A stretch of DNA of 64,000 nucleotides from Silvanigrella aquatica (GTDB lineage Bacteria > Bdellovibrionota_B > Oligoflexia > Silvanigrellales > Silvanigrellaceae), in NCBI RefSeq assembly GCF_001907975.1, contig NZ_CP017834.1:750478-814477 (forward strand), in the 5' to 3' direction. The notes under the pieces are model-generated. The model was not told the origin of the DNA and ran no database searches. It was given only the letters and a program-made list of their open reading frames with translations. The position numbers were made by a program, and so were the translations under genes. Shown piece after piece: positions 45,886-55,282 of this stretch (the stretch's first letter is position 1; every line of letters starts with the position of its first letter).

Positions 45886-46593
45886 ATGAAAACAATGGAT
45901 ATTGAATATCGCGTCGATGATACTTTATGTCGAGGCTATTTGGTGGAACCTAATGCCCAAGGTGCTAAGTTACCAGGAATTATTTTTTATACCGATTTTT
46001 GGGGAGTGACGGAAAGACAAAAAAAAACAGCTGAAAAATTAGCGAATATGGGAGCTGTTGTTTTAGTAGCGGACATGTATGGAAATCAACAATGTGGAAA
46101 AACTTTTGAGGATTCGGGCAGATTAATGAATTCAGTTATTAAGGATAATGCGGTATATAAAAATCGTATTGTGACTCCTTTTGAATTGCTTAAAAAAAAT
46201 CTTCATGTGAATCAAAATAAATTATTTAGTATTGGATATTGTTTTGGTGGTGCATCTTCATTAATGCTTGCGCGCATTGGTGAAGGATTAACAGGCGCCA
46301 TTTCATTGCATGGTTTATTGACAAGTCATATTCGTGTTTCTGCCAATAAAAAAATGCCAAAATTATTAGTTTTACATGGTGCACAAGATCCTTTGGTGTC
46401 AGATCAAGATATTAAATCATTTAACGAAGAGATGCAGGGATGTCATGCTGATTATACTTTTATATCTTTTGGAAATTGTAAACATGCTTTTAGCAATGCA
46501 GAAGCTGAAGAAAATAATATGACTTCTTACAGTTATTCTGCGGATAAGCGTTCCGATGTTTATATTCGTCAATTTTTAACAGAAAATTTTTGA
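45886..46593 (+). CDS. Dienelactone hydrolase-family protein
   Basis: 235 residues from ATG 45886, eight bases after GGAG. Alpha/beta-hydrolase triad: Cys119 in IGYCFGGASS, Asp168 in LHGAQDPLV and His200 in CKHAFSN. The nucleophile is Cys, as in true dienelactone hydrolases. Members cleave dienelactones or other small esters. The tnpB element sits directly upstream, so its original promoter may have been separated. It is convergent with the 632-residue protein gene. Confidence 0.87.
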   Translation: MKTMDIEYRVDDTLCRGYLVEPNAQGAKLPGIIFYTDFWGVTERQKKTAEKLANMGAVVLVADMYGNQQCGKTFEDSGRLMNSVIKDNAVYKNRIVTPFELLKKNLHVNQNKLFSIGYCFGGASSLMLARIGEGLTGAISLHGLLTSHIRVSANKKMPKLLVLHGAQDPLVSDQDIKSFNEEMQGCHADYTFISFGNCKHAFSNAEAEENNMTSYSYSADKRSDVYIRQFLTENF

Positions 46594-46614
46594 ATTATTT
46601 ATTTGCTTAAGAAA

Positions 46615-48513
46615 TTAAATAATATAGTTAATTTTATTATTTAATTTCTTAATATCTATTATATTGTATATTTTTTCGTCAATTAATATTTCAATTATTT
46701 TTAATTTCATTTGTTCAGAAAATCTATCATTTATTGTTTTATTGAGATAACCAATGTTGAAGTTTTTAATAAAAAATTCATCATTTTTAATAACAAGTGT
46801 AAATACATAGCCTAATTGAATGGGATTTTTTAGTTTTTTAGTTTTAAAATTTTCATATATTTCTTGAATGTTAAATACAACCATAAAATCATAAACATTT
46901 GGGCATATTTTATGAATAAAAATATACTTATTTTCTTTTAAATCAATAATAAAAGAGCCCATTTTATTGAATTCTAATTGAATATAATTTCCAAGGCTAA
47001 ACACATTTTTATGATTACAAAAGCTTAAGCAAAATTTTCTAAAATTTGTATCAAAGCTATCAGTTGCTGATAAGAAGTGATTTTCTAGTTGATTTTTAGT
47101 TGGATTTTCAGGAACTAGGGGGGGGATTTGTGTTTTTCCTATGAAGCTTAAGCCGATAAGTGGAATGTATGTACCATTGAATCTTTTTGATATAAATCGT
47201 TCGTTGTATACAATATTTTGTGAATTCCATTCCACAATCGTGAGTATATCATCATGTTGAAAATTATTAAAAAATATTTTAACAATTTCATTTTGTTTCA
47301 TATTTAATTGAAATGGATTTATTTCATTATAAAATGGAATTCTATATTTTGATGAAGCAATTTGTTTATAAACTTCTATAAGTATGAGGCAAATCGTATT
47401 TTTTGAAGGGATGCGTGGAGAATGAAACTTTTTATTGAAGTAGCTAATGACAAAATCAAAAATATGGTAGCGATTTAGGTTTTTATCCTGTTCTAAAAAG
47501 GAATTTAGTTCACTTAACTTTAATTGGGCTAAACTATCGTTATAAGTCAAATAGTGCATTAGGAAAAAAATCCAAAAACTTTTTTCTTCAAATACATCAG
47601 ATGTTTTCCTCATTTTTTGGATAACTTTTGAAAAATTTGCGAAAAAACTATTAATAACAACTGTTTCAAATCGTGATTCAATTTTATCAACAATTTCTTT
47701 GCAAAATAAATATTCTTCTTTTATTATAATTGGTATTATTCTATATTTTTTATTCTGAATATATTCCATGTATTTTTTTGAAGAATTGTAAATTATGGCT
47801 AATAAATCTTCTTTTTCAATATTATTTTTGCTTTTATTTTTACCGTGCTCAAGTTTCGTGCGGTTAGTAAAAAATTTATCTTCGTAATCCTGAATGATAG
47901 TCTTAAAATCTTCTTTAAAGCGATCAATGTCATTTTCTTTAAATTCTTCAATTTTTGTGAGGGGATTATAAAATATTAATGATGTTTTACCAAAGCGTGA
48001 ATAAATATAAATGCCATAAGTGTTTTTACTCTCTGAATTATCTTGAATAATATAAAAATAGCTAAAGCTTTTAAAAAGAGAAATTTTTTGAAAATCAATA
48101 TCTAAGTCATTTAGAAAATCCATTTTTCCATTGTGCTTGCTATCAATTTCATAGCTTTTTTCTAATATTTCACGTTCTTCAATTTTTTCTCTATTTTTGA
48201 AAGAATGGTTTTCAACGCTATTCAAAATAAAATCTGATAGATTAATATGGGATGTGTCCAGTGGATTATTCGCAAGACTTTCCTGATATTTTACGGAACA
48301 CTCTTCAAAGTAGCCTTTAAATATTTCTATATTTCCATAGGGAAAACAATTTTCTTTAATGAATTGATAAAACAATTTAACTAGGGATAAGGAAATGGGA
48401 ATGCTCTGCTCCTGAGGCTCCTTTGGTTTGCCTTGGGTTGATCTCAGTTCGGCTGCTTGTGGATTTTTAAAATGCCTTTGCTTTATATTTGAAAGATTTT
48501 GAAAAAATACCAT
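46615..48513 (-). CDS. Large protein of unknown family (paralogue of the 16.7-18.9 kb gene)
   Basis: 632 residues with no signal peptide or membrane helix. It matches the 760-residue protein in blocks along its length (SYFYIIQD, YGIYIYSRF, SFWIFFLMHYL, IVYNERFISKRFN, FRKFCLSFCNHKNVFSL, FNIGYLNK). Residues about 150-215 are the region that recalls C58 peptidases; here the aspartate position reads Asn or Leu (FYNPLTKI), so catalysis of that kind is not supported. A GGAGG lies 13 bases before the ATG. It is shorter at the N-terminus than the paralogue. Function unknown. Confidence 0.75.
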   Translation of the reverse strand: MVFFQNLSNIKQRHFKNPQAAELRSTQGKPKEPQEQSIPISLSLVKLFYQFIKENCFPYGNIEIFKGYFEECSVKYQESLANNPLDTSHINLSDFILNSVENHSFKNREKIEEREILEKSYEIDSKHNGKMDFLNDLDIDFQKISLFKSFSYFYIIQDNSESKNTYGIYIYSRFGKTSLIFYNPLTKIEEFKENDIDRFKEDFKTIIQDYEDKFFTNRTKLEHGKNKSKNNIEKEDLLAIIYNSSKKYMEYIQNKKYRIIPIIIKEEYLFCKEIVDKIESRFETVVINSFFANFSKVIQKMRKTSDVFEEKSFWIFFLMHYLTYNDSLAQLKLSELNSFLEQDKNLNRYHIFDFVISYFNKKFHSPRIPSKNTICLILIEVYKQIASSKYRIPFYNEINPFQLNMKQNEIVKIFFNNFQHDDILTIVEWNSQNIVYNERFISKRFNGTYIPLIGLSFIGKTQIPPLVPENPTKNQLENHFLSATDSFDTNFRKFCLSFCNHKNVFSLGNYIQLEFNKMGSFIIDLKENKYIFIHKICPNVYDFMVVFNIQEIYENFKTKKLKNPIQLGYVFTLVIKNDEFFIKNFNIGYLNKTINDRFSEQMKLKIIEILIDEKIYNIIDIKKLNNKINYII

Positions 48514-48765
48514 GATATCTATATAACCTCCATGTTATATATAAACTGCAATAATTCTTTGCAGTTTGCGTAATAATTCAAAACAAAAAAACAAATTTAA
48601 TATTATATTATTTTTTAATAATTTACTTATAAAATATGTAAAAAGTTTTTATTTATATTTTTATAGATATTTTTGGCAATAAGTGACTTTGTTTCTAAAA
48701 ACAAAATTGATTCTTATATTCACTGAAAAAAGGAATTTTAAAATAGAGTCGTAAGTTCTATAAAT

Positions 48766-48840
48766 TGGAGGTGCCGATCGGATTTGAACCGATGTGAAAA
48801 CGATTTGCAATCGTTTGCGTAGCCGCTCCGCCACAGCACC
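48766..48840 (-). tRNA. tRNA-Cys (GCA)
   Basis: A full cloverleaf on the minus strand: acceptor GGTGCTG/CGGCACC, anticodon arm AACGA-TTGCAAA-TCGTT with anticodon GCA, T arm ATCGG-TTCAAAT-CCGAT, discriminator T and encoded CCA. The G-T wobble in the acceptor is tolerated. Confidence 0.97.
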
Positions 48841-48939
48841 TCATGAGGAGGAGCAAGCTATAACGCTTCTAAAGAGTCTTGGCAAGGGGTTTACTCAAAA
48901 AATATGAGGTTATTATTGTGAAAAAAACAGGCATTTTCT

Positions 48940-50124
48940 CTAAAGGCTCGTGACGTATTCTAGCCAAATATCGTCAAGATATTGAAATATTTCAGGATAA
49001 TCTTTCTGGTAAATGTCTCTGACAATCTCCATAGAGGAGTTGGGGACATTGAAATGACTATTGCCGCTGCGTTGTTCTCTATCAAAGTAAATTTGGCTAG
49101 AAAAGCGGTCACAAATATCAACAATAGCAAGGAGATGTTTGTCTGTAGGCCAAGAGAGCTGAAAACGACGACAAATGTCATCAATCACATCTTTTTCAAT
49201 GCGCTGGTGCAGGGTTGAGATTTCTTTTTCTCTTATTTTAATAGGATAGACGACATCGCTTGCGTAAGCTTCGGCAAGGTCATGCAAGGCAGCTGCATTG
49301 TAAAGAGAGATACGGAATTTTTCGGGCAGATTGAGTTTGGTTGCTAAAAGGCGGCATAAAAAGACCACTTGAAAAGTGTGCTCGCCCACACTCTCTTGAT
49401 AGTGATAATTCCATCCCTTGTAACGGTAGTGTTCCTTTAGTTTTTCAACCATTCCCAAAAAGGTGGAAGAATAACCTGCAATTCCATTTTCTACACGAGC
49501 TTTATTTGTCTCTTCAAATATTTCATCTAAGAGATCGATAGCCTGTTTCCAATTTATTTTAGTTTCATGCTCAAAAACAGGGGACTCTGAGTTTGTATTT
49601 AAGAGCATACAAGGGTGAGTTTTAGATAAATTGTCACCTGCTAAAGCTTGTTTTCTTTTTTTATCATAAAATGTTTTATAACGCTCACCAGCAAAAAATT
49701 GATTGCCAAGTAAACATTCTTTTTCAATAAATAGCATAGAAGCAAAAGAATCTATTAATTCATGTAAACCATATAAATCAGCTGATCGTGTTGTTTCTAT
49801 ACCAAAAGAAAGTTCTGTTTCTTTCCAAATTTTGCCTCTAATTTTATCGTACAATTCTTTTACTTCAGGATGTTTTTGTCTCAAATGATAACTGGGATCT
49901 CCTAATAAAGCTTTAGGTAATTCTGCAAATATGGCTAGTTCAATAAGTTCACACTTTTCTGAAGCGGATAAATTTAAATGCGAAGCTAAAATCATACTTA
50001 AAATAATTTGAGTATAACCATGTTCTGCGGCAGATTGTTTTTTTATGCAAATAGAATCTGAAAATAAAGGAAGGGAACAAATTATTTTTAATTTTCCTAA
50101 TTTACTAGGAAGCAATTTATCCAT
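48940..50124 (-). CDS. Duplicated HD-domain protein (YfbR-like)
   Basis: 394 residues in two related halves. The C-terminal half (about 240-394) has the HD signature: His249, His281-Asp282 (ALHDLAEAYASD) and later Asp residues (VDICDRF), as in YfbR-type 5'-nucleotidases. The N-terminal half (about 25-200) keeps Glu34-His35 but has Ala67-Glu68 where HD should be, so it should not bind metal. The active half may hydrolyse deoxynucleoside monophosphates; the dead half could regulate or dimerise. Downstream of the gamma-CA-like gene by 19 bp. Confidence 0.8.
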   Translation of the reverse strand: MDKLLPSKLGKLKIICSLPLFSDSICIKKQSAAEHGYTQIILSMILASHLNLSASEKCELIELAIFAELPKALLGDPSYHLRQKHPEVKELYDKIRGKIWKETELSFGIETTRSADLYGLHELIDSFASMLFIEKECLLGNQFFAGERYKTFYDKKRKQALAGDNLSKTHPCMLLNTNSESPVFEHETKINWKQAIDLLDEIFEETNKARVENGIAGYSSTFLGMVEKLKEHYRYKGWNYHYQESVGEHTFQVVFLCRLLATKLNLPEKFRISLYNAAALHDLAEAYASDVVYPIKIREKEISTLHQRIEKDVIDDICRRFQLSWPTDKHLLAIVDICDRFSSQIYFDREQRSGNSHFNVPNSSMEIVRDIYQKDYPEIFQYLDDIWLEYVTSL

Positions 50125-50143
50125 ATGTAAAATCCTTAAAAAA

Positions 50144-50704
50144 TTATCCTACTGTAAAATCAAAGCCTTTAGCATATTCAAGGTAACGAAGTGTGGTGGC
50201 AAGAATACCTTCAACTTCTTTATCAGTCACCTGTCTAATGACTTTTGCTGGAGATCCAATAACTAAACTACGTGGCGGTATTTTTACTCCTTGGGTTACG
50301 ATACTTCCAGCGCCTACTATCGAATCCTCACCAATCACGGCATCATCCATAATAATAGCTCCCATGCCAATAAGACATCCATTTTCTATGGTGCAGCCAT
50401 GCACAATCGCCAAATGACCAATGCTTACATTTTTACCAATTTTTGTAGGAAATTTTTTAAACGTGCAGTGAATCAAAGCATTATCCTGAATATTTGTATT
50501 TTCTCCAATATAAATACTATGAACATCACCACGCACCACAGCATTAAACCAAACACTTCCGTTTTTTTCCATCACGACATCACCCACAACTCGCGCGCCA
50601 TCAGCTAAAAAAACTGAATTGTCTAATTTTGGAGAAATTTCCTTGTAAGGAACAATGGTGGCATGCGGACTTCTATTTTTGAATTGTTGTTTCTTTTTTG
50701 TCAT
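50144..50704 (-). CDS. Gamma-carbonic-anhydrase-like hexapeptide protein
   Basis: 186 residues from ATG 50704, with AAGGGAAA upstream (ATG 50764 is less likely). Hexapeptide-repeat left-handed beta-helix throughout; the metal ligands His79 (LIHCTF), His97 (GHLAI) and His102 (VHGC) are all present in the order of Cam/YrdA proteins. Many such proteins have unproven carbonic anhydrase activity; acetyltransferase-like roles are the alternative. Confidence 0.88.
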   Translation of the reverse strand: MTKKKQQFKNRSPHATIVPYKEISPKLDNSVFLADGARVVGDVVMEKNGSVWFNAVVRGDVHSIYIGENTNIQDNALIHCTFKKFPTKIGKNVSIGHLAIVHGCTIENGCLIGMGAIIMDDAVIGEDSIVGAGSIVTQGVKIPPRSLVIGSPAKVIRQVTDKEVEGILATTLRYLEYAKGFDFTVG

Positions 50705-50801
50705 TTTTATTTCCCTTTTCTCACTTTGTTTCGTTAACGTCCGATGTTTCAATTGGACAATCATGTCATAAATGCAAATAGGAAAAATTTCTCAAATTAT
50801 G

Positions 50802-51932
50802 AATGTCTCTTTTTTTAAACGGAAGAATAATTTGTTTCTATTGCATGACATCATTTGTGCTTTAGCTACTTTATTTGTTTCCTTAACTGGATTTGCAGAT
50901 GATACATCAAGTTTAAAAAAATCAGCACCAATTTATCAAAACCCTTTTGATCTTGCTAGCGGAGGAGCTACGCTCACACGTGCTACACAAGAAGGTGTGA
51001 TGTTTTCAAATCCCAGTTTGCCCGCTTTTGGTGACGGAGTTTTTCGATCGATTTTTTATGTCAATAAGGTCAGTGTTGGCGAAGGTGCTCTTGCTGCCGG
51101 ACAAGATGTCATTCAAGCGGCAAGCAATCCTTCTTCTAATTCGGTTCTTAAAACTCTTTTAGAAGATACATTTAAAAAACCAATATATGGGCAATTAGAT
51201 ACTGTTGTTGGTGCTCTTACCTCTCACTTTGGAGTTGCTGGTTTCGCGACAAATAAGCTGGATTTAAATGGACAAGAGTTTGGTACCATGGGTCTTCCTG
51301 TTTTAGAGGTAAAAAATAACGGGGTCGCGGGAGTGGCAAGCACATTTAGCACATCATTGGGTGATTATTTAGCCGTGGGTGTTGGTCCTAAATATGTTTA
51401 CAATACCGAAGTAAATACAAATTTATCGGTAAGTGACGTAACAGATCCCACTCAGGCGACTCAAAAAATAACAAATGCTTTAAAAAAAGGAAGTGGCGTT
51501 TCAACAAATGTAGGTGTTACTTTGCAAAATCGTACAAAATATTTCGACATGAGAGTCGCTGGTGTTGTCGAAGATTTAGGTAACACGGCATTTACGGGAG
51601 GTGTTCCACCTTGGCTGCAAACATACAATGCGGGTGTAGGATTTGCTTTGCATGATATGACAAATGCCTTGCATTGTGCTTTGGATTACCGCGATATTAC
51701 CGATGTTTATGGGGAAGATTTACCTAAAAAAATATATATGGGTTGTAAATTATTATTGACGCGTTACGTAGGGTTTTCTGCTGGTTATTTACAGGGATGG
51801 CCCTCTTACGGAATGGTATTAAACTTATACATTTTTCGTATTGAGGCGGGAAGCTATACCAAAGATGGTGCCAACCAATCGGGATTGGCTGCACGAAAAA
51901 TATATTTTGCATCGCTGGGATTTGAAATATGA
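50802..51932 (+). CDS. Outer-membrane protein, TraF/PorV-like
   Basis: 376 residues from ATG 50802 (50772 is an alternative ten codons earlier, neither with a strong ribosome site). A signal peptide (LFLLHDIICALATLFVS) is cut near GFA. The mature start (NPFDLASGGATLTRA, then VMFSNPSLPAFGDGVF) is like PorV/TraF-type barrel proteins. Gly-rich beta strands end in FASLGFEI. It is 4 bp-overlapped (ATGA) with the next lipoprotein gene, which suggests a functional pair. No transport substrate can be named. Confidence 0.72.
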   Translation, partial: NVSFFKRKNNLFLLHDIICALATLFVSLTGFADDTSSLKKSAPIYQNPFDLASGGATLTRATQEGVMFSNPSLPAFGDGVFRSIFYVNKVSVGEGALAAGQDVIQAASNPSSNSVLKTLLEDTFKKPIYGQLDTVVGALTSHFGVAGFATNKLDLNGQEFGTMGLPVLEVKNNGVAGVASTFSTSLGDYLAVGVGPKYVYNTEVNTNLSVSDVTDPTQATQKITNALKKGSGVSTNVGVTLQNRTKYFDMRVAGVVEDLGNTAFTGGVPPWLQTYNAGVGFALHDMTNALHCALDYRDITDVYGEDLPKKIYMGCKLLLTRYVGFSAGYLQGWPSYGMVLNLYIFRIEAGSYTKDGANQSGLAARKIYFASLGFEI

Positions 51933-52618
51933 AGAAAAAGCAAAATTCATTTACGATAGTTGTTATCATCTTTAGTTTTATAAATGTCTCATGCAGTGGT
52001 AATATTCTCTCTTCACTTTCCACACAGCAAAGTACCCAAGAACAAGCGCAAGTTGATATGCAAAATGGCAATTATGCCGACGCGCAATCAAAGCTTCAAT
52101 CTATCATCAGTTCGAATTCTACAAATTATACCGCTGTTTCTTTACTTGCGGCGTGTTATGCTGCGGAAGGTGGCGTTATTTTATTAAATATTTTGTTGAA
52201 TGCTTCGACAAGTTCTTCCTTGTCTACAGCCAGTTCAAACCCGATTTCTTTTTCTGCTTCCTTGTTGCCATCTCCTACAGCTACAGTTTTAGCGCAAATG
52301 GTTCTTGCGACAAATACAATGGCAACAATTCCTGCTGCCAGTATGACCAGCGATATGCAATTGCAACAGCAACTTTTATTAAGCATTTATTTGTTTTTAC
52401 AAATGCAAAGTTCTTTAGCAATATTACAAGCAGGTGGTACCATTTCTGCCGCACAAGCAACACAAATTTTTTCTACAATTACTAATGTGAATTCCTTAAC
52501 AGGAGTGAATAGCAGTGTTTTGAATCAGGCTATTTCTTCTTTAACAAGTGGCGTTTCGGGATCCGCAGGTGGGACGCAAGCGCAGCAAATTACAAATTAT
52601 TTAACGCCTTATATTTAA
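51929..52618 (+). CDS. Predicted lipoprotein, Ser/Gln-rich with one TPR-like unit
   Basis: 229 residues; the lipoprotein signal ends in INVSC (Cys22). A single TPR-like unit (MQNGNYADAQSKLQSI) is followed by Ser/Thr/Gln-rich helical sequence. It is translationally coupled to the preceding barrel protein (ATGA at 51929-51932), so it may be its periplasmic partner. No family recognised. Confidence 0.7.
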   Translation: MKKKQNSFTIVVIIFSFINVSCSGNILSSLSTQQSTQEQAQVDMQNGNYADAQSKLQSIISSNSTNYTAVSLLAACYAAEGGVILLNILLNASTSSSLSTASSNPISFSASLLPSPTATVLAQMVLATNTMATIPAASMTSDMQLQQQLLLSIYLFLQMQSSLAILQAGGTISAAQATQIFSTITNVNSLTGVNSSVLNQAISSLTSGVSGSAGGTQAQQITNYLTPYI

Positions 52619-52976
52619 AAAATTTTAATCACAAATTTTTTAGATAATTTTTTTATGATAACAATTTTTAGTATTGAATAAAATTGAATTTTATTTATTA
52701 TTTTACACGTCATTCGACAACTGTAAAATTTTTTCTGGATAACTTTTTTGAAATGTATATGAACTATAATATATTAAAATAATTATTCAATTTTATATTT
52801 ATAAATTTTATTTTACATTATAAAAATAATTGCGAAGTTACATTTTATGACTAAAAAATCATACTTATTTTAATTAGTTATAAAGATAACCAAAAAATAT
52901 TTTAATACATTTACTATTATTGCTATTAATTTAATTTAGTAAAATAATTTTTTTTAAATATTATTATTAAAAAATT
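52619..52976. other. AT-rich intergenic region before lipoprotein 1
   Basis: No gene seen. It includes a stretch at 52878-52896 (TTATAAAGATAACCAAAAA) that recurs with few changes at about 57207-57225, upstream of lipoprotein 2. This suggests that the upstream regions were duplicated with the genes. Confidence 0.5.
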
Positions 52977-53006
52977 TTGACAAATTGTTTTTATGCGATC
53001 TACAGT
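52977..53006 (+). promoter_or_regulatory. Promoter of lipoprotein 1
   Basis: TTGACA (52977-52982), 18 bases, TACAGT (53001-53006). The same TTGACA-N18-TA-hexamer spacing occurs before the two paralogues. Confidence 0.65.
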
Positions 53007-53010
53007 AGCA

Positions 53011-53059
53011 AAGTTGCACGGGAGTGATTTTGGGAGGCAAAGTAACTTTAGTGCGATTT
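53011..53059 (+). promoter_or_regulatory. 5'-terminal leader hairpin of lipoprotein 1 mRNA
   Basis: AAGTTGCAC (53011-53019) pairs with GTGCGATTT (53051-53059) with two wobbles. It starts where transcription should begin. Weaker than its counterparts. Confidence 0.35.
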
Positions 53060-53096
53060 TAAATTTCTATTTCCATTAATCATTAGGGGATTATAT

Positions 53097-55028
53097 ATGA
53101 CAATTAAAAAATCGTTGAAACTGACTATGCTTGGTGCAAGCCTTATTGCTGTTGCTATTACAGGTTGTAAAGACAATTCTAATGATGGCACTACTCCAAA
53201 AAGTACCGATGTAGAAACGCAGTTGGCTTTTAAAGCAAATGATCTTCCCCTCAATTCATGTACTTCCTATTCTATAGATCTTAAAGGGGAAGATGGTAAT
53301 GCCGTTCCACAATCCGATATTTCTGTTTCCTTAGTGGGCACTTCCAACAACAAATTTAAAGTTTCCAATGGAGAAATTTGTGCTTTAACAGATGCTGAAG
53401 CTAAAGCGGCTAACATCAATAATTTCGCAGTAGCAACTAAGGATGATAAAGTAAAAGTTGAGCTGAAGTATAAAGGGCAATCGGTTACTAAAGAAGTTAA
53501 CGTAACAGATGCAACATTAAAGTCAGTGGCGCTTACAAAAGCTGATGGCACGCAATACACTTCCATTGACATTCCCGCTGGTGCTTCTACTCCTAAAGAT
53601 TTAGCATTCACAGTCAAAGCAACAAATTCAGCTAAAAAAGATTTTGCAATAGTTTCAAAAAATACAGAGTTTAAGCTTTTAGACAATAATAATAAAGAAA
53701 TAGCTAATGCTCTTGTTTATGATGCTCAAAATAATGTTCTTAAATTAACAGCTGTTGAGGCTCTTTCTAAAGTTGCTGAAGTAGCAGAATATACAGTTCA
53801 AATGACGGCAAAAGATAATGCAGGTCTTAATCCCACTACTGTATTCGCAAAATTAAAAATTAAGGTTACTGAAAAAGTTGTTGTAGGTTATACTCATAAT
53901 ATTAAGCACCATATCGCACCAAATGCAGAGCAGGCACTTGAACTGAATGCTATTTATTCCGATGGCTCTAAAGCTCCTTTTGTTAAAGAAAATATTGAAA
54001 AAGTTGAAGTAACAAAACTAGGTAAGACAGAAGCTATTGAAGGTATTGTTAAAACAGCAGAAGGCGATGCAAAGAAATTTGTCGTTGTTGGTCAAAATAC
54101 TGCGAAATTTACAGCAGCAGCTGATTTACTCACATTAAAAATTACTTTGAATGCGAAGAATTCTTCACCTTTCTATCCTAAATTACAAAATGCGGCCGTA
54201 GTAGGCGAGAAAACTGTTATTTCTCATGACCTTATTGTTTCTGAAGCGCTTCCTGAACTAACTGTGGCTCTTAAATCTTTTGATAGCGCGGCAAAAACTT
54301 ATACTGCTGACGTGCCAGCAACTCTAGCAAAAGGCGGTGTTCCCTTTGCTACAGGCAAAACATCTTCTGATGATATGAAATTAGCAGGAGCATGCGTTAA
54401 AATGGTTTCTACTCTAAAAGTAGGAAATGTTGTTGTTGATGCTGCTAATCTCTCTTTTGATTATTCAGGTGAAACAAGTCATTTTGCAATTGACACAGTA
54501 AACAAGATCGTTTGTGCTAAAAAAGATGCAACTGTTGGTAAAGAATTGAGCATCACTTCTTCATTCCAAGGTTTATTAAATTCAGCAGCTGTTAAAGTCA
54601 CTGTTGCCGCTCCTATTACTTTAAGTAAGTTTACACTTAGAAATAGCAATGGTGGTAAAGAGTTTTTACTCAATGCTGAAAATAAATTTAAACAAGAAAT
54701 TCATGGCTTTTATATGATGAGCGATGATACTGTAAGTAACACTAAAGTAGCTACAGAAACTCTTGCCGTTCTTGATATAGAACCAACAGAAAAAAATAAA
54801 ATTAAATTGGAACAAACAATGAAAGACGCTAAGAAAGATAAAACCACTTTACCTTTCTTCAACGTAGCTGATGCTGATCAAAATGATCTTGCGAGCCAAG
54901 AACAATATTTTAATGTTAGACCAGGAACTGTTGATGTAAAACTTGAAGGAGAAGAGTCTGCTCGTAAGTTAACAGAAAATGATTTTATTTATAATAAATC
55001 AATTTATGCTCTTGTTGCAAAGAAATAA
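53097..55028 (+). CDS. Large lipoprotein, paralogue 1 of 3 (Ig-like beta domains)
   Basis: 643 residues; the signal ends in TGC with Cys24, and SLKLT occupies residues 6-10 as in both paralogues. The mature part is built of repeated beta-sandwich-like segments without known catalytic motifs. Blocks shared with the paralogues are NGEICAL, the TDGT/SDGS loop, and the C-terminal YMMSDDTVSN. AGGGGATTATAT precedes the ATG. It is probably on the outer-membrane surface or in the periplasm. Adhesin, matrix or receptor roles are possible; none is shown. Confidence 0.82.
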   Translation: MTIKKSLKLTMLGASLIAVAITGCKDNSNDGTTPKSTDVETQLAFKANDLPLNSCTSYSIDLKGEDGNAVPQSDISVSLVGTSNNKFKVSNGEICALTDAEAKAANINNFAVATKDDKVKVELKYKGQSVTKEVNVTDATLKSVALTKADGTQYTSIDIPAGASTPKDLAFTVKATNSAKKDFAIVSKNTEFKLLDNNNKEIANALVYDAQNNVLKLTAVEALSKVAEVAEYTVQMTAKDNAGLNPTTVFAKLKIKVTEKVVVGYTHNIKHHIAPNAEQALELNAIYSDGSKAPFVKENIEKVEVTKLGKTEAIEGIVKTAEGDAKKFVVVGQNTAKFTAAADLLTLKITLNAKNSSPFYPKLQNAAVVGEKTVISHDLIVSEALPELTVALKSFDSAAKTYTADVPATLAKGGVPFATGKTSSDDMKLAGACVKMVSTLKVGNVVVDAANLSFDYSGETSHFAIDTVNKIVCAKKDATVGKELSITSSFQGLLNSAAVKVTVAAPITLSKFTLRNSNGGKEFLLNAENKFKQEIHGFYMMSDDTVSNTKVATETLAVLDIEPTEKNKIKLEQTMKDAKKDKTTLPFFNVADADQNDLASQEQYFNVRPGTVDVKLEGEESARKLTENDFIYNKSIYALVAKK

Positions 55029-55053
55029 TTTGAATTTTATAGGTCGTTAAAAT

Positions 55054-55086
55054 ACCAGGTGCTGTAAAAAAATGACCTGGTTTTTA
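55054..55086 (+). terminator. Terminator after lipoprotein 1
   Basis: ACCAGGT (55054-55060) and ACCTGGT (55075-55081) form the stem, followed by TTTT. Confidence 0.7.
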
Positions 55087-55122
55087 ACTTTTAACAAATT
55101 CTATGAAGTTAGAAAAATCTCT

Positions 55123-55215
55123 ATTATCTGAATTGGTTTTATTGTTGATGGTGCAGGCGATACTGCTTACGTGCCAAAATCACCTTTTGAAGTTAATGCT
55201 TATTGTGCGAAATAA
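55123..55215 (+). pseudogene. Possible gene fragment
   Basis: After an in-frame TGA the frame reads IGFIVDGAGDTAYVPKSPFE and ends in VNAYCAK and a stop. The composition is coding-like, unlike the surrounding AT-rich sequence, but there is no start or ribosome site. It could be the tail of a deleted lipoprotein-like gene. Very tentative. Confidence 0.2.
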
Positions 55216-55282
55216 TATTCTCATTTTAAAAAATTATTAAGCAGCATTTTTTTCGTTTTATTTGGAATAAAAATTTCATTTG

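Noticed and set aside
51724..52071. Minus-strand ORF across the barrel protein/lipoprotein junction
   Set aside because: The two plus-strand genes have signal peptides and an ATGA overlap; the antisense frame has no support.
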